This document shows, in pieces, positions 36,654-45,435 of a DNA stretch of 64,000 bases (position 1 is its first letter; each line of letters begins with the position of its first letter). This stretch comes from UBA3700 sp963592135 (GTDB taxonomy: Bacteria > Bacillota > Clostridia > Christensenellales > UBA3700). The notes under the pieces were generated by a model. The model did no database searches. It had not been told where the DNA came from and saw nothing but the letters and a program-made list of their open reading frames with translations. Location of the stretch: NCBI GenBank assembly GCA_963592135.1, contig CAVAVP010000030.1, positions 1-64,000 of the forward strand, read 5' to 3'. The translations under genes were made by a program, and so were the position numbers.

Positions 36654-37009
36654 TATTTTTCATCCTCCTTTTTATTTAGCATTGATTCTAACGATTTTTC
36701 TTCTTCTTCGCTAAAATTAGGCGGAATTAAATTATCCTTATTTTGTGTTGTAATTCTTGAGGGTTTTTTTGTAGTAAACCAAAACACTAACAATTCTACA
36801 GCCCATACAATAATAAGTTCTTGGATAGTACAACCCCAACATATTTGCCAAATAAATTGTATTATCCAGAAAAATATAGCAAAAAATCTTAAAACAATCC
36901 TAAGCTGTTTAGAATGCATTGAAAAGACACTAAGCATAATTACCACAAAAACTAGCGCTAAATATGGATAATTATTAAGAATTACTAAATTTGCTATGTT
37001 TTCTATCAA
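36653..37009 (-). CDS. Small integral membrane protein in the MBOAT operon (118 aa)
   Basis: Three probable transmembrane helices (about residues 14-30, 40-56, 63-80) are followed by a charged, Glu/Lys-rich cytoplasmic tail. I know no family. Its position directly before the MBOAT gene, between it and the carrier-protein gene, resembles the place of small membrane proteins such as DltX in dlt operons. It could help dock the carrier protein to the MBOAT, but that is inference only. Confidence 0.75.
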   Translation of the reverse strand: MIENIANLVILNNYPYLALVFVVIMLSVFSMHSKQLRIVLRFFAIFFWIIQFIWQICWGCTIQELIIVWAVELLVFWFTTKKPSRITTQNKDNLIPPNFSEEEEKSLESMLNKKEDEK

Positions 37010-37010
37010 A

Positions 37011-37247
37011 TTAAGCCTCTCTAAGTATTATATCTACCATTTCTCCAACATTTTTCATGCCTAAAACTTCTTTCATTGTAAACTTTATATCAAATTCTTC
37101 CTCTATTTGAGCAATTAACGTTATATGGGTCAATGAATCCCAGCCATCAACATCTTTTGCTTGGGTAGATTCATTTAATTCTATATCTCTATCAAAAACA
37201 TCATTAAAGATTTCATTTAATTTATTAAAAATTTCTTCTCTTTCCAT
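37011..37247 (-). CDS. Acyl carrier protein
   Basis: This 78-residue four-helix carrier has the phosphopantetheine site in VDGWDSLTHITLI (Ser38), with the usual D-S-L motif and acidic helix II (QIEEEFDIKFT). It more closely resembles operon-dedicated carriers than the housekeeping AcpP. It sits 3 nt after the FkbH-like gene and 1 nt before the 118-aa gene, so it should carry the acyl unit made by FkbH to the MBOAT. Confidence 0.93.
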   Translation of the reverse strand: MEREEIFNKLNEIFNDVFDRDIELNESTQAKDVDGWDSLTHITLIAQIEEEFDIKFTMKEVLGMKNVGEMVDIILREA

Positions 37248-37250
37248 TTT

Positions 37251-38975
37251 TTATTCCTTTATATAAACTTCTTTATTTTTATATTCATCAACTACTAATT
37301 CAAATTGTCCGTTTCCTACATCTTTATAACCCATGGTTTTATATAAATCCTTAACCATAGCATTTTTCTCTGTTTTAATATATTCGCCTATTACTTTTTT
37401 ATAACCTTTATCTTTTGCAATTTTAGTTATTTCATTAAAAATAAATTCTTCCATTCCTCTTTTTAAAACTCGACAACTCATCAAAAGCGTATCTATAAAT
37501 AAATAATCTTTCTTTTTCTCTAAAATTAATACGCTTATGAGACCATACTCGCCCATGTCATCTTTTAGTGTAAAGTATCTTGTTATGTAGTTATCGTTTT
37601 TACTTATTTTTTCTATATCTTCAACATCATATCTTTTAGTTCTTAAATTAAATTGATTTGATCTTTGCGTTAATTGAGAAATACGTGGAATATAGAATTC
37701 ATCAAAAGATTTAGCTTGGGCTACCATATTTAAACTTTTTAAAAATTCATTATAATTAGAGCTTTTTTGTTGTAACTCTATTCTCTTTGATTCTACTTTA
37801 TAAAGTTCGCTTCTATTTAAATCTTCTTTAGAAAAACTTAATGTTTCAAACAAATTTAAATCCTCTAAATATTTTAAATAAAGAGCTGGGTCTTGCGGCA
37901 TATCAGGAACACAAATTTCCGGTATTGAAGATTTAACTTGATTTCTTTCAAAAAGGTTATCATCGACAAAAACCATACTATCAAATCCTATATTTAAAAC
38001 TTTTTGAATATACCTTATATTTGAAGCCTTATCTTCCCAATTAGCAACAAACATTGTAAAATCATCTAATTTTAGAATCATCTCTGGATGTTTTTCAAAT
38101 GGCAATTTTGCAACTTCTTCGTTATTTTTACTGCAGACTGCTAATAAAATTCCTCTTTCTTTTAATAGCTTTAACCATCTTTGAAATTGAGTAAAAGCTT
38201 GGCCTATGCCTAGTTCTCCTATTTGTATATTTTCTAAACCATCATCACCTATAACCCCACCCCATAAAGTGTTATCTAAGTCTAAAATTATACATTTTTT
38301 TATTTTACCCAATGCTGCCTCAATAATTGATACTGTATTTTGTGCAACTTTTGGAAGAGCTTGTAAAGAGATCGGCATTTTAGCCATATAAAACATCTTA
38401 TCATCAAAAAATGCTTCTCTCCCCATTTTTGATTGAATATCATTTAAATCTATTATAGATACATTTTTTTCTTTAGAATATTCGTATAATTTCATATTTA
38501 ATAATTGAATTTGATATTCAAATGAAATTTCAACATTATAAGCAAATGAACCAAAAACTTCTGTACTATAACATACAAAATTATATTGTAAAATTTTAGA
38601 TTTTGAATTTTTAATTATAGAATCCCAATATAATCTAATAAGATTTATTTTATCTTGTGCAAAACTATTTCTCTTATTTAATGGTGTTTCTATAAATTCA
38701 TTAAATAAAGATTCCGTACTTATGTAAATTAAAATTGCATTTGGATTAAACTTAAAAACCTCAGATTCCGAATTTAAAAATTGAGAATTTAATTGATTAA
38801 AATCTACATCTAAAACATCAAGGTTAATATTTTTTTCATAAGCATAACCTTTAATTGCAGTAGATAAATGTTGAGTTGAAGATGTACCTACTACTGCTAA
38901 AGAATACTTTAAGAAATTTTCTAAAACTTCCTTTTTGCAATTTCTTTTTAATTCTAAGTAAGATATTTCTTTCAT
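37251..38975 (-). CDS. FkbH-like HAD-IIIC family protein
   Basis: This 574-residue protein has an N-terminal SGNH-like FkbH domain (about 1-215, with VVGTSSTQHL), a HAD-IIIC domain with nucleophile DLDNTLWGGVIGDDG (Asp232/Asp234) and MVFVDDNLFERNQV, and a C-terminal GNAT-like domain (about 430-570). Characterised FkbH enzymes dephosphorylate D-1,3-bisphosphoglycerate and load a glyceryl thioester onto a carrier protein. With the carrier gene next door it is the likely acyl-activating step, taking DltA's place. The ATG at 38975 has no Shine-Dalgarno sequence and lies 7 nt after a TATAAT, suggesting a leaderless transcript. It heads the operon. Confidence 0.92.
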   Translation of the reverse strand: MKEISYLELKRNCKKEVLENFLKYSLAVVGTSSTQHLSTAIKGYAYEKNINLDVLDVDFNQLNSQFLNSESEVFKFNPNAILIYISTESLFNEFIETPLNKRNSFAQDKINLIRLYWDSIIKNSKSKILQYNFVCYSTEVFGSFAYNVEISFEYQIQLLNMKLYEYSKEKNVSIIDLNDIQSKMGREAFFDDKMFYMAKMPISLQALPKVAQNTVSIIEAALGKIKKCIILDLDNTLWGGVIGDDGLENIQIGELGIGQAFTQFQRWLKLLKERGILLAVCSKNNEEVAKLPFEKHPEMILKLDDFTMFVANWEDKASNIRYIQKVLNIGFDSMVFVDDNLFERNQVKSSIPEICVPDMPQDPALYLKYLEDLNLFETLSFSKEDLNRSELYKVESKRIELQQKSSNYNEFLKSLNMVAQAKSFDEFYIPRISQLTQRSNQFNLRTKRYDVEDIEKISKNDNYITRYFTLKDDMGEYGLISVLILEKKKDYLFIDTLLMSCRVLKRGMEEFIFNEITKIAKDKGYKKVIGEYIKTEKNAMVKDLYKTMGYKDVGNGQFELVVDEYKNKEVYIKE

Positions 38976-38982
38976 ATTATAT

Positions 38983-39011
38983 ATTATAAGTATATAGGAA
39001 ATCTAAGTCAA
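38983..39011 (-). promoter_or_regulatory. Promoter of the FkbH-MBOAT operon, apparently leaderless
   Basis: On the minus strand TTGACT (39011-39006), 17 nt, TATAAT (38988-38983), then 7 nt to the fkbH-like ATG. Confidence 0.8.
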
Positions 39012-39333
39012 TTTTAGATATTACCGGTATAACTATTATTTTAAGTTACATTTTTTATTAACGTTAACTATTAAACAATATTACTGAAAATAAATTTGTC
39101 AGTTTAAAAGAATGGTTAATAAATTAATATTTCTATACCATATAAAATCCACTTTAATTGCGCTTAACATTAGATGAACCTGCAGCAAAGCGCAAGGCTT
39201 TGCATTATATTGTATTAAAAGGAAATTAGAATTAATTTCGTGTTAATTTTTAAATCATACTTATCATCTATTTATAAATTTGCTATGTCAATTAATACTT
39301 ACTTTTTATTTTGCTTAAAATATTGTGCTAGAA
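39012..39333. other. AT-rich intergenic stretch with a possible gene remnant
   Basis: Between the FkbH operon promoter and the Fic promoter there is no intact gene. A short plus-strand frame near 39170-39230 reads LDEPAAKRKALHYIVLKGN and is more GC-rich than its surroundings. It may be the tail of a lost gene, which I cannot identify. Confidence 0.3.
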
Positions 39334-39362
39334 TTGACAACGTGCACAAAAAATAATAAAAT
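39334..39362 (+). promoter_or_regulatory. Promoter of the Fic gene
   Basis: TTGACA (39334-39339), 17 nt, TAAAAT (39357-39362), 19 nt upstream of the ATG at 39382. The spacer contains the palindrome GTGCAC (39342-39347). A 12-mer AACGTGCACAAA (39339) recurs with one change over the start codon (39379). Confidence 0.8.
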
Positions 39363-39381
39363 TAGTGCAGAAGGTGATAAC

Positions 39382-40437
39382 ATGCACAAATTACCATTTA
39401 AATATAATTATGATGATATTGATATTCTAAAGGCGCTAAATAAAGCTAATAGTAAATTAGGAGAATTAAATGGCATTATTAAGACTATGCCAAATCCAAA
39501 TATTATATTAAATGCTGTAATATTAGGTGAAGCTAAAGAATCAAGTGAGATTGAAAATATTGTTACTACATTTGATGAAGTTTTTAAAGAAATAACACTT
39601 AAGAACCAAAATTCAGCATCAAAAGAGGTTGTTAATTATCGTCAAGCTATTTTATTTGGTTGTTCTCAAGTAAAAGCTAATGAATTTATTAGTTCGAAAA
39701 TGATTGAAGAAATTCATCATATTGTTGAACCAAATGTCGGTGGTATAAGAAAAATTTCAGGAACTGTTATTGTGAATACTAAAACTAAAGAAATACTTCA
39801 TAATCCACCTCAAAGTGAAAGTGAAATAAGAGATTATCTGTCTAATTTGGAAAAATATATGAATTATGATGAACTTGAAAATACAGATCCACTTATAAAA
39901 ATGTCAATGATTCATTATCAATTTGAATCAATACATCCATTTCATGATGGAAATGGTAGAACAGGTAGGATATTAAATATATTATATTTAATTTTGCAAC
40001 AAAAACTTTCACTGCCAATTTTATATTTATCTAAGTATATAAATTCTACAAAAGAAGAATATTATAGATGTCTTTATGATATAAGAATTGATAATAAATA
40101 TATAAAAGACTACTTGTTGTATATGATAAATGGTGTTGAAAAAACATCTATATTTACTTTAGAATTTATTGATAAGTTCAGAAAAGCAATGGATGATTGT
40201 AAAAAACGAGTAAAAGAAAATAAACCTAAAATATATTCTGAAGAATTAATAGATTATTTATTCTACGATTTTTATACCAAAAACGAATATCTAAGAGAAA
40301 AAATGTCTATTTCTAGAAATACAGCTGGAAAGTATCTTTCTGAATTAGAAGAAATAGGCATTCTAACATCCGAACACGTTGGAAAAGAAAAAATATTTAA
40401 AAATAATTATTTATATGAATTAATTAAAGAATGGTAA
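39382..40437 (+). CDS. Fic-domain protein (class II, self-inhibited type)
   Basis: This 351-residue protein has a complete Fic motif HPFHDGNGRTGR (His185-Arg196), so AMP-transferring (or related) activity on protein targets is expected. An N-terminal inhibitory motif S-x-x-x-E-N (SSEIEN, Ser54/Glu58/Asn59) should block the active site. A C-terminal winged-helix region (MSISRNTAGKYLSELEEIGILT) suggests DNA binding. The ATG at 39382 follows AAGGTG; the longer frame from 39325 would begin upstream of the promoter and is rejected. Such Fic-wHTH proteins are common accessory genes with unclear targets. Confidence 0.93.
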   Translation: MHKLPFKYNYDDIDILKALNKANSKLGELNGIIKTMPNPNIILNAVILGEAKESSEIENIVTTFDEVFKEITLKNQNSASKEVVNYRQAILFGCSQVKANEFISSKMIEEIHHIVEPNVGGIRKISGTVIVNTKTKEILHNPPQSESEIRDYLSNLEKYMNYDELENTDPLIKMSMIHYQFESIHPFHDGNGRTGRILNILYLILQQKLSLPILYLSKYINSTKEEYYRCLYDIRIDNKYIKDYLLYMINGVEKTSIFTLEFIDKFRKAMDDCKKRVKENKPKIYSEELIDYLFYDFYTKNEYLREKMSISRNTAGKYLSELEEIGILTSEHVGKEKIFKNNYLYELIKEW

Positions 40438-40500
40438 AATTGAAAAGTATTGTGGAGTATATTAAATGCAATTTGATTCTATATATACAAAATAAAAATT

Positions 40501-40863
40501 TTAATCATTTACCTTCCAATAGCCGCCATTATTTGAACCTATTCTTTCAACTAGTTTTTTTTCTTTTAAGATTCTCAAATTTTTTTATGCCTTGAGATGA
40601 TAACGCTGTTTTAAGCATTAATTGCGAAATTGTTACATTCGGATTATTTCTAATTTCAGAAATTATAATTTCTTGAGACTTATTAATTTTTTGGGTTACT
40701 TTTTGGTCTACTCTTTGGTTTACTATTTCAAACGAATTTACATTTATCTTATTAAACAGAATTATAACTGTAATTCTATTTTTTCAATTTTAATACTCTC
40801 TTTCCCATATTTCCCTACAATTTTAGGAACACCTTTACCAGTTTTCTTGCTAATATGTAGTTA
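40501..40863 (-). pseudogene. Remnant of an AlbA/AAA_4-type ATP-binding regulator
   Basis: Minus-strand fragments in shifting frames read ISKKTGKGVPKIVGKYG, then SQEIIISEIRNNPNVTISQLM, then LVERIGSNNGGYWKVND with a stop at 40501. Together these are the C-terminal end of AlbA_2/divergent AAA_4 domain proteins with their terminal winged helix. The N-terminal catalytic or nucleotide-binding part is missing and several frameshifts are present. It lies between the Fic gene and the P-type ATPase. Confidence 0.7.
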
Positions 40864-40885
40864 TAAAAAGATGTTAGATAATTTT

Positions 40886-43423
40886 TTATTTCTCAAACTT
40901 TGTTTTTATTGAATATTGAATTTTTTCAAAGGTTTCCCTTGTTTTACCTATGCTATTAGAAAATTTTTCTGCTACAACATCACCATATTTTTTATCTAAA
41001 ACCTTAAAAATTTGCCTAAAAATCAAATTAACAACAAGAGTTATAACTCCTGATATCACAACATAAACAACATGCATTATATTTGTTGGCCATTGTACTT
41101 GTAAGAAAGCTCCATCAAACCAAGCTCCATCACCAAAAACGCAGAATATTGCAAGCAACATCGCCAATATTAAAATACCTACTCTAATTTTATTCCAAGG
41201 CAATGCGACAAAAAATGCACAAATAAAAGCAGCGAGAGTCATACTTAATGACCCTAAAGACACTACATAACTTCCCTCCGAAATCTCTCCTTCTATTACA
41301 TTTGTAGCATTTAATATAAATATGAAACACGTTGCTATAATTATAGATAATGCTGCAGGAATACTTACTTTTATTACATTTCTTAAGAAATTCCCCTTTA
41401 TTCTCTCCTGATTTGGCATTAAAGCGAATAAAAATGGAGGAATTCCTGCTACGAAGAATTCAAATAATAACATATTTGCAGAAGAAAAAGGATAACCTAT
41501 AGTCTTTGTTACCATTAATACTATTGAGAATATAAATGTTATTGTCATTATAAATATGTTTTTCATTATAAACAAAGATGAAACCTTTTCTATATTTCCA
41601 ATAACTCTTCTACCTTCTTCTACAATTCTAGGCATTGATTGGAAATCATTATCAAGCAAAACTATACGTGATATATTTCTTGCAACTTCATTTGCATTAC
41701 CAAAAGAAATTGAACAATTACTGGCTTTTAATGCTTTTACATCATTAACACCATCTCCTACCATTCCTACAATATGTTTTTTCTTTTTAAGTTCTTCTAC
41801 TATTAAAACCTTTTGCTCTGGAGATACCCTTCCAAAAACTACCGCATCGCTACAAACTTCTTTTAATTCTTCATCTGTTAGCTCACTACAATTAACAACT
41901 TTATCTGCGTTTAAAACACCAGCTTTTTTAGCAATTGCAGAAACCGTTAATGGATTATCTCCTGATATAATCTTAATATCTACATCATTATTACTAAACC
42001 AAGCTAAAATATCTTTTATATTCTTTTTTAATTCTTCCTCAATTGCAAATACACAAATAGGTTTAACAATACTTGGATCAATATCATCAATAGAACCATC
42101 AAACTCTCCTAAAAGTATTGTTCTTTTCCCTTCTATTGCTTTATTGTGGCAATATTCTTCAACATTTTTATCATCAGGACATATTAAATCTGGGGCACCT
42201 AAAATATAAGTTTTTCCGTTGTCTAACTGCACTGCGCTATATTTTCTTTGAGAAGAGAAAGGTAAATTGTCTATATATTGCAATTCTTTTCCACTTTCAC
42301 AATATTTATTTAAGGCCATTGCAGTAAGTTTTTTATCTCTGTTACTCTCGGATAAAGTTATTATTATGTCTGCTACATCTTGTTTTGACAATTCGCTTAA
42401 ATCATATTCTTCTAAAACTTCTAAATTGCCATCCGTTATAGTTCCTGTTTTATCTAAAAGTAATGTATCTACCATTGCAATCATTTCAACAGAATATATA
42501 TCCTGTGGAAGAGCATTTGTTTTTGCTAGCTTTAAAACAGATTGGGCAAGCGCAGTAGAGGTGACAACAAACATTCCACAAGGAACCATTCCTAGCATTG
42601 TATAAATTACCATAGGAGCTGCCTCTTGCCATGAGTTTCCTGCCACTATATTTGCTATTGCCAATATTATTGCTAAAAACACCAATATGCAGCTAAATAC
42701 TTTTATAATTTTATCTATAACATTAAACAATCTAGATTCCGGCTTATTTACTTTTTTTGCAATATTGGCTATTGCTTCAATATAGCAATCCTTTCCTACT
42801 CTCTCTGCTCGAATTGCAGCTTCTCCTGCAATAACAACAGAGCCTGCCATTATTTTTTTATCCTTATCCTTTTTTACGCCTTCCGATTCACCTGTTAAAA
42901 TTGATTCATCTATTTCAAGTGTACCATCTAGAATAACACCATCTACTGGAACCTGTTGACCTGCAGACAAAATAAAAATATCATCTAAAACAATTTCTTC
43001 CGTTGGAATATTGTATGTTTTACCGCCGCGAACTACATCAACCTTCGCTTCTTTTACTATTGAAAGTTTTTGAACAGTCCTTTTAGCCTTTACTTCTTGA
43101 TATATACCTATTGCAATATTTACAATTATAATGCATGAAGATAATGTCTGATTAGCCTTACCTAAACATATTAAAACTATACATAAAATAATAATTAGAG
43201 AATTACAAAAATTAAAAATATTTTCTATAAAAATCTTTGCTATTGATTTTGTTTTATCATTTACTTTTTTATTAGTTAAATTATCTTTTTTTCTTTCTTC
43301 AACTTGCTCTAAAGTTAATCCCTCTAAAACTGATGTATTTATACGATCGGCTTTTCTTAATTTAAAACTATCTTTCTTCTTTGAAAGCTTTTTATTTATT
43401 TTTTCTTGGGATATTTCTTTCAT
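40886..43423 (-). CDS. Cation-translocating P-type ATPase (CtpE-like)
   Basis: This 845-residue transporter has the actuator motif ILTGESEGVKK, phosphorylation site LLLDKTGTITDG, and hinge MVGDGVNDVKALK. About ten membrane helices are predicted. The ion-site helix 4 reads MVPCGMF where classical calcium pumps have PEGLP, and the protein resembles the CtpE-like branch more than metal-specific P1B pumps. The ion is unknown. The ATG at 43423 lies 6 nt after a TAGAAT -10, with no Shine-Dalgarno sequence. Confidence 0.93.
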   Translation of the reverse strand: MKEISQEKINKKLSKKKDSFKLRKADRINTSVLEGLTLEQVEERKKDNLTNKKVNDKTKSIAKIFIENIFNFCNSLIIILCIVLICLGKANQTLSSCIIIVNIAIGIYQEVKAKRTVQKLSIVKEAKVDVVRGGKTYNIPTEEIVLDDIFILSAGQQVPVDGVILDGTLEIDESILTGESEGVKKDKDKKIMAGSVVIAGEAAIRAERVGKDCYIEAIANIAKKVNKPESRLFNVIDKIIKVFSCILVFLAIILAIANIVAGNSWQEAAPMVIYTMLGMVPCGMFVVTSTALAQSVLKLAKTNALPQDIYSVEMIAMVDTLLLDKTGTITDGNLEVLEEYDLSELSKQDVADIIITLSESNRDKKLTAMALNKYCESGKELQYIDNLPFSSQRKYSAVQLDNGKTYILGAPDLICPDDKNVEEYCHNKAIEGKRTILLGEFDGSIDDIDPSIVKPICVFAIEEELKKNIKDILAWFSNNDVDIKIISGDNPLTVSAIAKKAGVLNADKVVNCSELTDEELKEVCSDAVVFGRVSPEQKVLIVEELKKKKHIVGMVGDGVNDVKALKASNCSISFGNANEVARNISRIVLLDNDFQSMPRIVEEGRRVIGNIEKVSSLFIMKNIFIMTITFIFSIVLMVTKTIGYPFSSANMLLFEFFVAGIPPFLFALMPNQERIKGNFLRNVIKVSIPAALSIIIATCFIFILNATNVIEGEISEGSYVVSLGSLSMTLAAFICAFFVALPWNKIRVGILILAMLLAIFCVFGDGAWFDGAFLQVQWPTNIMHVVYVVISGVITLVVNLIFRQIFKVLDKKYGDVVAEKFSNSIGKTRETFEKIQYSIKTKFEK

Positions 43424-43429
43424 AAAAAT

Positions 43430-43438
43430 ATTCTAACA
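43430..43438 (-). promoter_or_regulatory. Extended -10 promoter of the P-type ATPase, apparently leaderless
   Basis: On the minus strand TGTTAGAAT (TAGAAT at 43435-43430) is followed by 6 nt and the ATG. A weak TTGTTA lies 18 nt upstream of the -10. Confidence 0.65.
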
Positions 43439-43687
43439 CATTACAAATTACCATAACAATAAAAACTTTTTGTGGCAAGTTATTTAATCAAAAAAAAGGT
43501 TAACACTAAATGAATAACTACATTGTGTTTAAATATAAATTAGTCTTTCTATTCATTCAAGTGTATCAAAATATAAATAGAAGCCTATTGATACTTTGCC
43601 AATAAGCGTTTGACTTATAGTTTTAGATGATACATTATTAGTATCAAAATTAAATTTAGACCCTAATGGCACTAAAGGAGATGCTGC

Positions 43688-44455
43688 ATGATAAACTTTT
43701 CTATATATTCCAAAAAAACACCTACTATGGCGGAACGGAACGAAAATTTGGGGTGAACATCGACGGTTTTGAATACATGATCAAATTCAAAAGCAAACCA
43801 ATTTAGGAGTAAAAAAGTTTAATCATATGTCGGAATATATAGGCAGTCACGTATTTAACATGTTAGGTTTTGATGCGCAAGAAACATATCTTGGGCTATA
43901 TAATGGCGAGCAAGTCGTCACTTGTAAAAACTTTATAACCAAAGGTTATCAATTTGTTTCGTTTAACGATATCAGTGAAAGCACACTTGAGCAAAACAAG
44001 GAAGCGTATCAATATTCGTATCAAGATATTATGCAAATGCTTGCGGACAATGTTGAACTTACCGACGCCAAAGAAACAATCGCTATACATTGGCGCCGAT
44101 GTTTGACAATGGTTCGTGTTTGTTCCCACAACTTACGGGCGATGCCACTATGAACAAAATTATGAACTCGGAAGATCTAACATACGAGTGTATATATAAA
44201 TTTCCAACTTCTCAATTGCAACTTGATGGCAAGAAAAGTTCGTATTACGAAGTTATTAACTCTCTTTTATTTAAGGAATGTAATGAGGCAGTTGTTAGAA
44301 TTTGCCAAAAATATTCTCAGAAAGAAATTGATAATTTAATCAACTCAACGCCGTTTCTAACAGACATACATAAAGAGTTTTATAAATACATAATTAGGCA
44401 AAGATATGAAAAGATATTGCTTTTCGCATATAAAAAGCTAACAGGGAAAATTTGA
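43688..44455 (+). pseudogene. Decayed HipA/CtkA-like kinase gene
   Basis: AAGGAG precedes an ATG at 43688. Fragments in different frames read YYGGTERKFGVNIDGFEYMIKF, then SEYIGSHVFNMLGFDAQETYLGLYNG (43827-), then APMFDNGSCLFPQL and a C-terminal helical part (44090-44455). These match the N-lobe, hinge and C-lobe of HipA-like Ser/Thr kinases. Two early frameshifts or stops break it. At about 44085 the frame jumps straight to the metal-binding loop (APMFDNG), so the catalytic FDRHNGN-type loop is deleted. It cannot encode an active kinase. Confidence 0.8.
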
Positions 44456-44533
44456 TGGAAAAGTTAAACACAATCGGCATAATTTGTTTTTAAGGACAAT
44501 TTCGGTATATTATACAAAGTATCAAAATAGAAA

Positions 44534-45239
44534 TATGACAAATATAAAAACGACGAGTATTCATATTTGTTTACTCCGTATTATAATGTCATAGAATTTT
44601 TGCCAAACTCTCTATTTTCGAGAAATACCTGAATTAGATTTGTCGCTAAGGAAAGAGCGTTATGAAAGAAAAAATATGGTTCCCGTATTTATATCCGAAC
44701 GCACGCCGAGCGAAAGCCGCGAAGACGTGAAACAACTTTTAGATAAAAACGGTATGGAATCGTTGAAACGCCTTGAATGACTAATTAGGACAAAGACAAA
44801 ATATTCGGGAGATAACTTGTTTGTAATACCATATAAAGGGAACGAGATTACAACACACTAAAAGCATTCGATGTATGATCTTGTAAAGCGGTCTGACAAC
44901 ATCAACATAGCACTTTTATCCGTTATTTACGCAGGAGATTATCTCTATATTGATGATATATCAATAGATGATAACACAAGAGCAAATTACTATCGTCTCT
45001 TGATGCCGATTTATATGCGAGAATATAATTCAAAAAGGGAGGCTCGGCAACGGGGAATAGAAAACGCCAAGGCTCACAACATATACAAAGGACGTAAAAA
45101 AACAAAAATAGATCCACTTTTGCTTGAGAAGGTTTTAAACGATTATGCAAGAAAAAAAATAACAGCTGAGGGAGCTGCAATGCAATTAAGAATAAGCAAA
45201 GCTATATTTTTCCGTAGATTAAAAGAAAAAAATAGATGA
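44534..45239 (+). pseudogene. Decayed protein with resolvase-like C-terminal HTH
   Basis: The intact 3' part (44871-45239) encodes RQRGIENAKAHNIYKGRKKTKID, the hinge between catalytic and DNA-binding parts of serine resolvases. It ends in a helix-turn-helix (AAMQLRISKAIFFRRLKEK). Upstream fragments in several frames read KNDEYSYLFTPYYNVIEF, MVPVFISERTPSESREDVKQ and DYLYIDDISIDDNTRANYYRLL. They do not look like a normal resolvase catalytic domain. Multiple stops and frameshifts break it. Codons near 44690-44770 are more GC-rich than their neighbours, hinting at transfer. From 45240 to 45435 I see no gene. Confidence 0.6.
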
Positions 45240-45435
45240 TAAAGTTTATCTTACTAAAGAACATGGACGGACATACAAAGATTCGGCTTTCATCTACATT
45301 TTGTTAATGACAAACTGAAAATTCCTGCAAACATAAGTTTGCTGTCAACACCTCCATTGGTAAAATTATAAAAGTTATTTTAAAACGCACAGTTTAATTT
45401 GTGGTTAAAATCTAATATTTTATTAAAAATCTTAT

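Noticed and set aside
40622..40912. A 96-residue hydrophobic plus-strand frame
   Set aside because: It is antisense to the remnant of the AlbA/AAA_4-type regulator and the end of the P-type ATPase gene, and has no ribosome site.
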